Origin: Sodiomyces alkalinus F11
Taxonomy: Eukaryota; Ascomycota; Sordariomycetes; Glomerellales; Plectosphaerellaceae
Direction of reading: 5' to 3'
DNA: 64,000 nucleotides
NCBI RefSeq assembly: GCF_003711515.1
Contig: NW_021167088.1
Span: 396,351 to 460,350 of the forward strand
The notes under the pieces are model-generated. The model was not told the DNA's origin. It ran no database searches and saw only the letters and a program-made list of their open reading frames with translations. A program made the translations under genes and the position numbers. Numbering within the stretch: the first letter of the stretch is position 1; each line of letters begins with the position of its first letter. Shown piece by piece: positions 1 to 11,142 of the stretch.

Positions 1-3000
1 GACCCACCCGGCCATATCATCAAGGTCAACGAATTCGCTTCATTCCCCGAGGGCTTTTATTGCGTCTAGCCATCCAGCCTTGCGATGTCAGTGTCTACAT
101 GCTCATTCATTTCGGTCGGGGCAATTAATGTGAGGGGGAGGCTGTGCATGCAGAGACGGGATGCACCAATGTGCGCAACTCGTTGGAGAGGATGCAGCGA
201 GAGAACAAGGGAAAAAAGGGGGGAGGTGAGAATGAGCAAGGTGGAGGGCCTCAAAAACATGTGGTCGAGATACCAAGTCTCACTCTCCCAACATACGCAA
301 TAGGTAGGTAGGTCAAGGTACCTATAGCCATACCGAGATAACCTAGGACGCTTCGTATAGTGGACATCCCCGTCCATCCCGTCGCGGTAGCATCGAATCG
401 CAGGTGAGAACGGCGCTTTGCCGGCCGGTGTTAGAGAGGTACCGTTGCCGGCGGAGTCCAGCCCAAGTTCGGTCTGCTGCTACTGGACGATCACGGCCCG
501 ACAGATAATTATCCAGTGGGGATAGTTTACAGTGTTAATAAAATCGCGCCCTGTCTCGAGGAGTGAGCTATTTAGATTACCGTGGCGGTTCTTCACGGAG
601 CCCTCCCCTTTTTTCCCTTCTTTTCTTCTGCGGGAAAGAAAGACAAGAATAAGAAAAAAGAAAAAAAAAAAGAATAAGAAAAAAGAAAGGGGGGGGCGCG
701 GTGACATGGAAGTTAGAGTGACATGAGGGACGAAGGTACGTTGTACTTTCGTACTTGTCATCGGCGCCCGACGTCAGGCTAGAACCCTTGGCTGCGCCTC
801 CCAGGGTCGAAGGCTGCCCTGTGCCACATACGGATACACTGCCCGTTTCCCGTCACGAGTTCCCCTTCCTAGACGTCAAGCCTCGTCGCCTCGCATTATC
901 GATTCTCATATCATCATGCGCTTATAAGGTGGATGAGTTGTGCGGTCACGAGATAGTGCATATGTCGTCACTACGAAGCAGAATCTCGCCTTGCGGAGGT
1001 AGAGATCTCCTGCATCTCCTCCTGCGCCTCGCCTTAATGCTCCGTACAGCGTTCTCAGACCTTTTTCCTGCAGCCTCGATTTCCCCTTAATCCACATTCA
1101 AGAGCGAACTCGCGGGGAAGGTCGGGGAAGAAGGTGGCGTTGCACGGTCTTCACACCCCGAACATTCCCGATCCTTGCACGGCGGGGTATAGAACAATTG
1201 GACAATGGGCTTCAGAGGGCTGGCTATCAGACTTTGAAGCACGACGATGAACCCTGCGAAGGCAGGGCGTATACTAGATTATCCTATGCATGTGAAGCCC
1301 TAGGGTAGCCTACAACGTAGGATTCGATTAATTGATTGGGGGGAGTAGGTACCAGTGTCCATGGTGCGTATTTGTATCCTCTGGGCACTCCCGGTCCGTC
1401 CTGCCAAATTCGGCGTGCCATGCTACATAAACCTGAGTTCTTCTTTACGGAGGACTTCGTCATACATTTTACATTAAACATGGCAAAATTTACGAGTAGC
1501 CAAATCCTCCTGGTTATTTGTTCTGCGCAAGTCACCGAAGGATAAGGTAAGGTACCTTAGGTACCTACCTTAGGTAGAAGACCTGGAAAAGGTCGAGAGG
1601 TACATGGGTACTTCGAAGTCGTCTCGTGGCTTCGGCCGAGACGCCGGGCTATACATCTTGATAAGGTAATCTTCCGTACGCTGCCTGTGTACGGATACCT
1701 TACCTAAGATACCTTACGTGAACGGAGAAAAGAACCGTTATACGTAGATATACCAGGACGGGTCAACTCGAATACCGATAATTACGGAAGCGGGCCAAAC
1801 CTCCCAGCAGGACAGTCACGATGGTTCTCGTGACTACGTATTCGTACGGGAGAGGGCCTTTGAGGACAAACAACCTGCTAGGTTGACAGTGCGATCGGGG
1901 CACTCTGCAAGGAGCATCCGCTTTGGGAAATTCGGACAGTACCCTGGCCAAAAAAAATCACGTAGGTATCCGTACAAACATACGACACCAAGCTTCAAGT
2001 CTGACGGCTTGCATCTGTAAGGTAATTACGTACGAAGTACAAACAGGAAACAGACAAACATACACACAATTTTAAGCGTCGCGGGTTTCATGGTCAGTCA
2101 AACAACCACCTGAACAATTAGTGAGCACATTGTTGCATCTGCGAGATCAATCAACGATGAGCCTGCATCATTGTGACCATCACACTCTGCGAAGTTTTGG
2201 GGCAGAATTTGAAACATATCTTCTGAGGTGCAGTATCCGTAGATGCTACGGAGTGCGGAAGAGGTTCCTCTCTCGTTGGAGCCCAACCTACGGATAATAT
2301 CCATCGTCTTTAATGGGGGCCCGACGTGAGATGTGATACCTAAAATGGAACCGAATTGGACAAAGCCATCAGGGTTGGGTGGCTGTGTCCCCTTAGGTAA
2401 TCGCATCCTTCCGGAATAAGTTCCAATGATTTCCCGATCCTTGTCTCGATTTCATTTCGTTCGTGTTTTCCTTTTTCCCCAATTTTCTTTTTCTTTTTTT
2501 CTTTTTTTCTTTTTTTCTTTTTTTTGGTCCTTTTATAGCCTCAGGCGCGCCGTCGCCCAAGTTAAGATACACGTACAACGTACCTACTCCCGTCCACAGA
2601 AGGTAATGAGCCGCCGGACTCGTGCGGCCGGTGCTTCAGTCGGTCCAGGGGCATCTCGGAGCCTCCAGCCCAGGCCTTAGATCCCTAACGCCGTGACACT
2701 CCGGCCTCAGAAGTCCGGTGACTCCGTACCATGTAGTCGATACCAAGATGAACTGAAGCATATCTGTCACCGAAGCCACCGAAGCCCCTCCGCCAAGCCA
2801 ATGCGGGGAAATTCAGTTCTACAAGGTACGAAGTACTTGGTCTAGGTACCGGAGCCTCAAGAGCTGACGTAACCCCTGTAACCCCTCTGAATGAAGTGCG
2901 AACGAAGTAGGTACCGTACACTTATAGTAGAAGTAAGGTAGACCCTTGTAGATCTCGAGCTTCTCTCTTTCTTTCGGAATCCAGACACCCTCATCACCGC

Positions 3001-3028
3001 AACCCCCCAACAAGCATAGCAGACCAAC
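1..3028. other. Intergenic spacer and 5' region of the Sro7-like gene
   Basis: I see no convincing gene here. Open frames are short, overlap on both strands and lack recognisable protein sequence. The stretch holds an A-rich tract (about 650-690), a T-rich pyrimidine tract (about 2468-2530) and several copies of the short palindromic words found in other spacers (1545-1578, 1690-1720, 2021-2041, 2823-2850). The last 60 bases before the gene at 3029 are CT-rich, which is common for fungal 5' leaders. Confidence 0.6.
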
Positions 3029-6000
3029 ATGGCGTCGGCATTCTTGCGAGGGAAGCAGGCGGGTATGCAACACGACCTGTCTGCAGCCATTGTACCCGAG
3101 CTCTTTGCACCTGATGACCAGGCCAGATATGGTATCAACTCTCAGATTAGGTTAGAGGTCCCCCTCTTCTCGTGAAGAGTGAATAAGAAGAGAGAAAGGA
3201 GAAGAGACGAAATTGCTGACCAGAGTCCGTCGACCTGTGCCCCCCCTCCTTCCCCAAAATAACAGCTGCTTGGCCTATGATCCTATCCAATCCCTCCTTG
3301 CCATCGGCACCAACGAATCTCAGTTTGGGCCCGGGAAAGTCTTCGTCTTCGGCCATACCCGTGTCTCAAAAACCCTTGAGCCGCAGAGGCCGACCTCCTT
3401 CCGCGCTCTTCGATTCGCCGCCAACCGTCTTGTCACCCTGGATGTCAAGAACGACCTGGCCATATGGGACCTCGACTCCGGCGACCGCATCGCCGGCCAA
3501 ATCATCACAGGCAGCGTCGTCTCTCTCGTCACCGATCCGCTACTCGACTGGGCATTTCTGGGTCTGGCCAGCGGCGAGGTCCTGGCGTACGATCTCGACA
3601 GAGAGAGGATTGCCACCACTTTCCGCTTGCCCAGCTTCTGGCGCGAGCACGACCCGAGCGCCAGGGCCGTCACCCTTGTCTGCATGGCGCTGCACCCCAC
3701 CGACATTGGCAAGCTCTTGATCGGCTACAGCACCGGTGCCGTCATCTACTCGTTCAAACAGAATGTCCCTACCAAGTTTTTCGAGTATGTGCTTCCTCCC
3801 GGCGCTCCCGGAGGCGCAGGCGCAGGCGTCGACTCGGTGCGTAAGCCTAGATTGACACATGCCCTGTGGCATCCGTCCGGTACCTTCGTCTTGACCGCCC
3901 ATGATGACGGGAGCTTGGCATTCTGGGACCCCAAAGAGGGCAAACTGCTTTCCGCCAGGACCTTGGATAGCACCAGTATTCACAAGCCAGGTCCCAACCG
4001 CGCCTCGGCCGCCCTCAACGAGCCGTATGCGCGCATCGCCTGGTGTTGCAAGGCTAATTCAGATGACACGGGACTGTTGGTAGCCGGCGGGCAGTCGCCC
4101 GATAGCCCCCAGAAAGGGTTGACCTTCATCGATTTCGGTCCCACCCCGATCTATGCCACGTCCTCGTGGCAGGTCCTCCAGGACCATTTCGAAGGAAAGC
4201 GCCAATCTATCCTACCGACTCCACCCGGTGCCCAGGTTATCGATTTTCTTCTCATTCCGCGGACGTCGCCGCATTACGCCGGCGCCCACGACCCAATTGC
4301 CGTCATGAGCCTCCTGACTTCGGGAGAGCTCATCACCATGAGCTTCCCTTCGGGTTATCCCATCAGTCCCACAAACCAGCTTCATCCCTCCGCCTCGTTT
4401 GTCCACCCATACGTCACGAGGTTCAATGTGCAGACCGTCGACCGCGGTCGGTGGTTGGGCATGACCGAGACTCGGAACCAAGGGGAACCTATTCTTAAAG
4501 GCGGAGCGTTGGCCAACAGGCCGTCCAAGAAGTACCAGGGCCGCTCGATTCTGCAAGTGGCTCACGGCGACGGCACAGTGCGTATCTGGGATGCAGGGCA
4601 TGCCGACGAGATTGAGAATCCTCTCGTACTGCAAGTAGACGTAGCCCGGGCGGTTGGTCGGTTCGACAATGTCCAAGTCACGGCAATGCATATGGCCCCC
4701 AGCACTGGCGAGTTCGCAGCCGGCACCAGAACGGGAGAGGTCGTCATGTACAGATGGGGAGTTAATAGGTCACACGGCAGGGATCAGTCGGAGCCCTTGC
4801 CACCCAATCCCGGTGGTCTGACGGACATTAGGTCGAGAGCCGAGCCTTCCCTGAAAGAAGGGCTGCAGCCGTTGTCATTGTACGAGATGGCGCAGGGTCC
4901 TATTACCGCCCTATGCGTGTCTGACGTGGGATTCATCGCGGTAGGCTCCGAGGGTGGTTTCTTCAGCATTATCGATCTCCGGGGACCTGCGATCATCTTC
5001 AAGGCACCTATCTCCGAGTTTGCGAAACAGGAGAAGCGATCTTCTTTCCTCAAGAGTTCGTCCAGCTCCTCGGGGCCCAAGGAATGGCCCGTTGCTGTCG
5101 AATTTTCCGTCATGACTCTCGAAGGCGACGGCTACTCCAGCATTTGCTGCTTTGTGGGGACCAACCTGGGCAGAGTTGCCACTTTCAAGCTGCTCCCGGC
5201 CAACAACGGGTACACGGCCCATTACGGCGGTGTGCAACAATTTGACGGCAAGGTCGTCTCGCTGTGCCCGATCATGACCGATACCGGCAAGCCTGCGCTT
5301 GCCACGGGGCCCATCGTCGCTGGTCTCCGTGAGGGACGTCAAGTTCACGGTGTTCTTGTTGTGGGTGAGTACTACTCAATACCACAAAAGTTCGGTCGCC
5401 TGTTTGTGTGTATCATTCCCAACTAACCGTTTCCCAGTGACCCAGAGCGAGATTCGCATCTTCAAACCTGCTACAGGAAAAGGAGCGTCTAAATCCTTCG
5501 ACGATGCCCTATGCGATGCGGCCACCGTGACGGAGTCTGAACTCCAGGGCTTCGCCATCGTCGGCGTCTTTGGTGACCGCACTGCTCGTGCCTTTTCCAT
5601 CCCCGGCCTCAAGGGGCTCAGCAGGGTCGCGCTGCGCATGCTCGATCCGACCCGCACCACGAACGCCGTGGTCACCCAGACCGGCGGAATCTTCGGCTGG
5701 ACCGGCCCCAGCGAGATCGCGATGCTCTCTGCCTGGGGTACGGGGAAGCCCTTGCCGCCCAGCCTGGACGTCATGATCAACCCGGACCTGGCCCCGCCGG
5801 TGCGACCGACCATCTCCAACATCCAGTGGCTGTCGGGCACGCAGTATGTATCGCCGACCGACCTCGACCTGCTCATCGCGCCGGAGCGACCTCCGAGCAA
5901 GCGCATGGTGGCGGCGGCGGCGGCCGAGCAGCGGGCGGCCCGTTCTGGAGGGTCGGGGGCAGCGGCGGGGTCGAGCCGCGGGGCGCCCAGCAACGAGGGG

Positions 6001-6177
6001 TGGGGTGATTACCTGACTCGGCAGCTCAATGAGCGGGCGGAGAAGCTGAACATTGTGGGCGACAGCATGGAGAATCTACAGAACCAAAGCCAAGGGTGGG
6101 CGCAGGACGTGAACAAATTCGTCAGCCAGCAGAAGAGGAACTTGGTTCTGGGAAGTATTAAGGGCAAGTTCCTCTAA
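3029..6177 (+). CDS. Sro7/tomosyn/Lgl-family regulator of exocytosis
   Basis: Three exons are inferred: 3029-3150, 3266-5364 and 5438-6177 (986 aa). The introns are 115 and 73 bp, and both joins keep the frame. The join across intron 1 gives INSQISCLAYDP, the usual N-terminal signature of fungal Sro7-like proteins, and this decides the start at 3029; the open frame alone would begin later at a non-ATG codon. The protein reads as two WD40-type beta-propellers (for example NDLAIWDLDSGDR and GDGTVRIWDAG). It ends, at about residues 930-986, in a helical R-SNARE-like segment with the sequence LNERAEKLNIVGDSMENLQN. Yeast Sro7/Sro77 and animal tomosyn bind the plasma-membrane t-SNARE Sec9/SNAP25 and act downstream of the Rab Sec4 in polarised secretion. 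Length is close to yeast Sro7. The family is clear; the exact partners in this fungus are inferred. Confidence 0.9.
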
Positions 6178-6713
6178 CGGGGAATTGACGGCGGAACGGG
6201 ATGTTTTCCAACAAAGGGCCTTTTGTTTTCGAGATGGGATAAAATCTCTCATAGCATTCGCGCGGGAGCGGATGGACAGGCGTAACGGAATATTGGATTT
6301 CCATATGAGTTGGCGTCCGGGATTCTCCGCTGTGCTTCTCAGGGCCTGACCGTGAACAACAACAACAACAACAACCCAATCACCCTTTCTTGGAGGTAAC
6401 TAAAATCGACACATAAAACATAGCTATTGGTATCAGCTTCTCAAAGTCAGGACTTGTTGTCCACGCCGGTGACAGGCAATCTTTCATGCCTTCAACTGCG
6501 AAAAGCTGGGAAAGTGCGTCAAATTCAGGTGCTCAGGGGGATCAGTCGCCACACATCAGGTCACGAGAGAGATGGACAACGATATGATGTATATATGGCC
6601 AAAAATGGTTCTCTTATTTATTCACGTACCTTGATACTTCTTGCGTTCTCTCGTGTCACTCTGTGAGCACCGAAACGATTTGGGTTAGATTCTGTTGTGA
6701 GGCCGATGCCTAC
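6178..6713. other. Convergent intergenic region
   Basis: This lies between the 3' ends of the Sro7-like gene and the small membrane-protein gene. It contains an (AAC)7 microsatellite at 6355-6375. I see no gene. Confidence 0.6.
6355..6375. repeat. (AAC)7 microsatellite
   Basis: Seven perfect AAC units lie in the presumed 3' flank of the Sro7-like gene. It is non-coding and likely to vary in length between strains. Confidence 0.9.
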
Positions 6714-7430
6714 CTACCTTGACCACCAGGGTCGATGCTGCTTTAGGCGATCTTCCGACCGCCGGTACGAGACGGGCCTTGCCCCGAAAGTCTCCGATAT
6801 ACGACCAGGACGGCCGGAGGCGTCAGACACGGAAGAAGTGGCATTAGGGATAGGAGGGCGGTTAGTGACACGCTGATCGCGGACAGGGGGAGGCGACAGC
6901 CCATGCCGGGCCGGAGGAACGTCTTCTTCATGGTTAGACTCGTCACTCTCATCATCTCCAATGATGAAGGTTTCCGTTCCCGGTTCTCCTTGATTTCCGG
7001 CGTCGTCGAGGGGAGGTCGCACAAGGTCAAAAGAGTCCCGCATGAAGGTCAGGCGAATCCCTTCGTCGCTGGACATGCGGGACGGCTGCACAGCGGGCGT
7101 GGGGTCGTTTCCGGGGGCTCGTTGTTGAGTATTGGCATTGCCACGGTCTTCCCAGGGCAGGGCTGGGTTGCATGTGCAGCACCGGAGCCGGCGGTTCAGC
7201 GAGAGGACTTCGCCTCGGTGGATGGCGCGCTCCCTGTCCCATTCCTCGCGCCGTCGCAGGTCGTACTTGGCTGTACGGCGTCGCCAGATGCAGAGGGACA
7301 AGATGACCAGCACGAGGACGACGATGGTCGGGGCGAGGGTGACGGATAAATAGAAGATGGTGGTGATGTGGCGCTGATGTGTATCGTTGCTATCCTGCCG
7401 CCTAGCTAGAATGTCATAGAATGGTGTCAT
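6714..7430 (-). CDS. Small single-pass membrane protein, function unknown
   Basis: A single exon of 238 aa starts at the ATG at 7430. The frame stays open further upstream to 7631, but the residues there do not look conserved or structured, so the inner ATG was chosen. Residues 1-25 are polar and include a glycosylation sequon (NDT). One strong hydrophobic span follows (about residues 27-50, with APTIVVLVLVILSLCIW), then a basic stop-transfer RRR. The rest is a cytoplasmic-looking tail rich in Arg, Pro and acidic residues. The layout is typical of fungus-specific type III or surface sensor-like proteins, but I recognise no family. The stop codon lies inside a good splice-donor sequence (AAG followed by GTAGGT), so a spliced, longer C terminus cannot be excluded. 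Confidence 0.55.
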   Translation of the reverse strand: MTPFYDILARRQDSNDTHQRHITTIFYLSVTLAPTIVVLVLVILSLCIWRRRTAKYDLRRREEWDRERAIHRGEVLSLNRRLRCCTCNPALPWEDRGNANTQQRAPGNDPTPAVQPSRMSSDEGIRLTFMRDSFDLVRPPLDDAGNQGEPGTETFIIGDDESDESNHEEDVPPARHGLSPPPVRDQRVTNRPPIPNATSSVSDASGRPGRISETFGARPVSYRRSEDRLKQHRPWWSR

Positions 7431-7935
7431 GTTAGGCGGGATAGTGGATTGAGTGGTTTTGCTCGGATGGAAATGAAGGAGGAAATGAAGTAACTGACCT
7501 CGATTGATGTATGTATGGCTGATTGGTTTGTATAATGTGATGTTGATGGAGTTGAGTCGATGCGTAGAAGTGAAGCTCGAAGCTGGACGGGCACTTCCTT
7601 TATAGACCTCATGTCTCGGCCCGGAATGCATTGAATGGGCGCTTCAACAAAGAACAATGAACTATAATGTCATTGTTTAGGGGAGAAGCAGTGAGATTGT
7701 TCCCAGAGAAACCGAGAAGAAGAAACAAAGCAGAGCACTTAATCCGATGGACAATGGACGCATACAAAAAATGGCTGTTCCGTGAGGAAGTAGCCAAAGA
7801 GTCCATCAAAGAGTGAAGGGTAGAAGTGCGATCCAGTGGGTCGAACAAGCCAAGCAGCCTCTGTGTTCTTTGACGATAGTCCATCAGACTTTTCAATCCC
7901 ATCCGTTGTGCGAGCATGTCCGCAAAATGGGGCGT
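7431..7935. promoter_or_regulatory. Upstream region of the small membrane-protein gene
   Basis: These 505 bases separate two minus-strand genes. They should carry the promoter of the gene ending at 7430 and the 3' flank of GRC3. No distinct motif was recognised. Confidence 0.4.
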
Positions 7936-10506
7936 TCAATCACCTCCTCCCGGTCCAGCCTTTCCTAGATCTCTGCGTACCCGCCAAACCCTGGACCCTA
8001 CCGGCCTCTTCTCGTTTCCCCGTAGCTCTTCGACCCACGGCGTCCCAGTAAAATCACCTGCATCCTCCAGGTTTTCAGGCTCATCAGCCGAATCGTCACT
8101 GTCCGTGTCGCCCTCCGCGATTTCCACAGTGCCCTCTTCGTTGGCACCCTCGGTGAACGATCGTGCGTAGGCGTCCTCCGTGTACGCCCACCCCGGCGTG
8201 TCGAATTTCCCGTGGACGAGAACGAGGTGGTGTCCGTTACTCCTGCTCTCCTCGATGAGAGACAGCGGTACGGGCGTCAGGACCTGCAGTGAGCGGCTTG
8301 CGACGTCGATGCCCCGAAGGAGGACGAGCCCCAGGCTGCGAGAATAGCGCGGATCCAGGCTCCGGGAGTCGGGGTTCGGGATGAATGGGATTCCCTCTGG
8401 TGTCCTTGCGAGTTGTGTTTCGAGAGCTGCGGTTAGAGCTAGCCTCTTGCCTTCGTCATCCTCGTCATCCTCGTCAACATCCATGGCGCCGTCGCTGGAT
8501 GATGGAGGAGGTCCCTGGATGGTGTGGAAGAGATCTCGGAATGCCTTGGCATCTTCGATCTCGACGATGGCGAGGATGGAGCCGTTGACGGTCTCGGCTA
8601 ACAGCCCTGCAGGCGGTTGAAGTTCGTAGCTCAGAATGCCCAGGATCCCCGGACTCTCCCCGGAGTATCGCACTTGGAGAGGAGGCATGGCGGTTAAGGG
8701 TTCGGGAGTCCATGAAACGTCTCCTGAGCGAGACCGAACCGAGTGGAAGTAGGTCATGGCCTGCATGGCCCGTAGGTGCAGCGCTGTCCTGGTAGTAAAT
8801 TCAGATTGCTGCGACGGGAGCGTCACGAAGGCATTCTTCGCCGTCCCCTTGAGGGCCTCAACCGTCTCACTAGGACCGTCCTCTGACATGTAGATAACGT
8901 CGGTGGGGGCGAGCTTGGATACCAATTCCGTCAACAAGTCGAGACCCGTTCCAAAGACCCAGCCAGGGGTGTTAATAATCAAGGGGCGGCCTCGCAACGC
9001 AGATTGTTGGTAATGCCGAAATAAGTCCAGAGCACATTCGATGTAGAGTTCGGGGTCGGACGCGGGGGACACAGAGGCGACAGCGTGCGACCTCAAAACT
9101 GTTGCATCGGCCTCCGCTGGAACGGGATGTGTGAAAGGCGGGCTCAGATTGGGCCGCTTCACATGGACAAGACCTATGGTACCTGCTGGATGATACTCGG
9201 GTTGTCCTGGGTCCAGGTCGAGGATTGCAACGGCAGGCGACAAGCCTCGTCTGGAGCGTCGTGATGGCGACGTTAGGAGTCGGTTGCAGAGAATCCGACC
9301 AAAAGTTGACTTCCCGGATGATTTCGGACCGCATATGAGCACCACGGGGCACTTGCTCTCTTGCCCAGTCACAAGCTCAGCCAGTTTCTTATTCCATGCA
9401 GGAGGGGAGACCAGGTCTTGGATAAAGGCTTTCTTAGGTGCATCCTTGGACGTGGAAATCTGATTTCGGATTAGGATACAGAACTGGATAGTGAAGACAA
9501 GGGAGAACTTGGCGCAACATACTAGTTGGAATGGCTCAATATGTCGACCGTTTCGAGCCGCAGCGGGTGATTCGTTCCATAGACCTCTGAACAAGGGAGA
9601 CAACTTCTCCAGCCCACGTAGCTCCGCGGCATTGGGATGAGGATGCAGTTCGAGACTGGTCTCGTCAGAGCAACGTAGGACGGGTATAGCGTAGCTGTGG
9701 GAAGCGTGTATCCAGGCGATGGACTCCGACGGCCGTAGGAGAGCCCCGGCAACCGTCACCTCGCCGTTGATAACACGAACGCCAAAACTCCCTAAAACAA
9801 CGAATCGCTAGAATGCAAAGGTTAAGATAGATGCTTTGAGGCAGCGGGAAGAGAGGGAGAAGACGGCTGGTACCTCGCTCTCGACCAGTTTTAGTCGAAG
9901 AATGCCTCCTGACAGTTTCCGAGAGTTCTGCTTGGTGAGCTTGAATGTAGAGAATGGTTGCACCGCTGGGGCATCTGCTGATACTGATGTCACAGACGAA
10001 TCCAATACACTATGACAACAGTGAGCAAGATCTTTCGGCGGCGCCGGGATGACGGGCTCCTACCTCTGGGCTGTAGCAGAATCCCGAGGAACTGGGCTGG
10101 GGTCAAGAGGAAGCCTCGCCGCGCCATTCCCTGACTTTACTGTCTCAGAACCGCTAGATGCTACAGGCTTAGACCCCGCAGGTCTGGAGGAACCCTTGGT
10201 GGCCGTCGATTTCCGTCCATTGGCTTTGACGGCAACAGCAGCGGGTTCCGACTCGGCAGGTGCAACATCTGGGCTAGGAACTGGAATAACTTGGGGAGAT
10301 TTGGGCGATCCGAAAGCAGAGTTGGCCCCAGATGGGAGTTGACGTCTTAGAGCAAAAGCACTCATAGCTATGGGGAGGTCAGATTGTATACAACGGTCGT
10401 CTTCTTTCGTTTCGCTTGTCTTCCTAAAGGGGTCTGTCTGTAAGGCTGCCATATACGTACGCTGGGTATCTCCCGTCTCAATTTTGCGCCGCTTAGGAGA
10501 GGCCAT
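7936..10506 (-). CDS. GRC3: Polynucleotide 5'-hydroxyl-kinase GRC3 (NOL9 family)
   Basis: Five exons, in transcript order: 10506-10461, 10367-10064, 10009-9874, 9807-9523 and 9459-7936 (764 aa). All joins keep frame. The joins give the expected MSAFALRRQL and LVESERFVVLGSFGVRV. Walker A is at about residues 301-308 (GPKSSGKS), followed by DLDPGQPEY, the Clp1/Grc3-type nucleotide-kinase motif. The acidic tail (about the last 90 residues) is low-complexity. Grc3 is a nuclear/nucleolar RNA 5'-kinase that works with the Las1 endonuclease to process ITS2 of pre-rRNA and is linked to RNA polymerase I termination. Intron 4 (63 bp, 9460-9522) has length divisible by three and no stop, so it is hidden in an open-frame view. 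The gene is divergent from an RNA polymerase I subunit gene, which fits its role. Confidence 0.93.
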
Positions 10507-11142
10507 GATAAAGAGTTCGGTGAAGCAAAGTAATAGACCCGGCCCCTAGTAATATCGTGTTGATTGGGTTGGTATGGGGTAAATCCAGGGACCATGGGCG
10601 TCATGAAAGTGCCATTCCGAGGATTTTTGTCGATGAGAGAGCCCTGTGCAAGACGCTGTCGAATATCCATGTGTGAGACCAGCTTGGGCGCGTAGAAAAG
10701 TCTGAGATATCCTACATACCTCTTACTTCATATAGAATGGTACATGCTTACAAGTACATATGTGGGGCACCCACGCGACTGTCCCAGTCACGGTTTCTGC
10801 CTGCCTTCCAATTATTTGGTGTGTAAAGGTACCTGTACCTTAGACTCGAGTGCTCCGTACGTGTACCTTCCACCAATCGCTGGGGTTTTTGGTCAGTGCC
10901 ATCCTTGACCCCCAACCTCCATGTCCCGCGTCGGTACCTTCTCGATTTTTTTTCTTCTCTGTACGAATTCCGCGGGTCGCGAATCTTGAAGCTCAAGCCG
11001 ATAGGACGCGAATTCAACTTCCTCCCCAAGCTCAACCACTGCTCTATCCATCCTCTAAAACCCCCGGCTACGCAATTGAACACGAAATATCGTCCTTTGC
11101 AAAAGCGCACGATCGGAACTCCAATCGTATAGACGCCAAGTC
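10507..11142. promoter_or_regulatory. Shared divergent promoter of GRC3 and the RPA34-like gene
   Basis: These 636 bases lie between two start codons facing away from each other. A GATGAG element at 10632-10637 resembles the core of the PAC motif of ribosome-biogenesis promoters, but one short match is weak evidence. AGGTACCTGTACCT at about 10827-10840 belongs to the palindromic word family of the window. Confidence 0.5.

Noticed and set aside
755..1090. 111-codon open frame in the left spacer
   Set aside because: There is no recognisable sequence, overlapping frames exist on the other strand, and no nearby exon could be joined.
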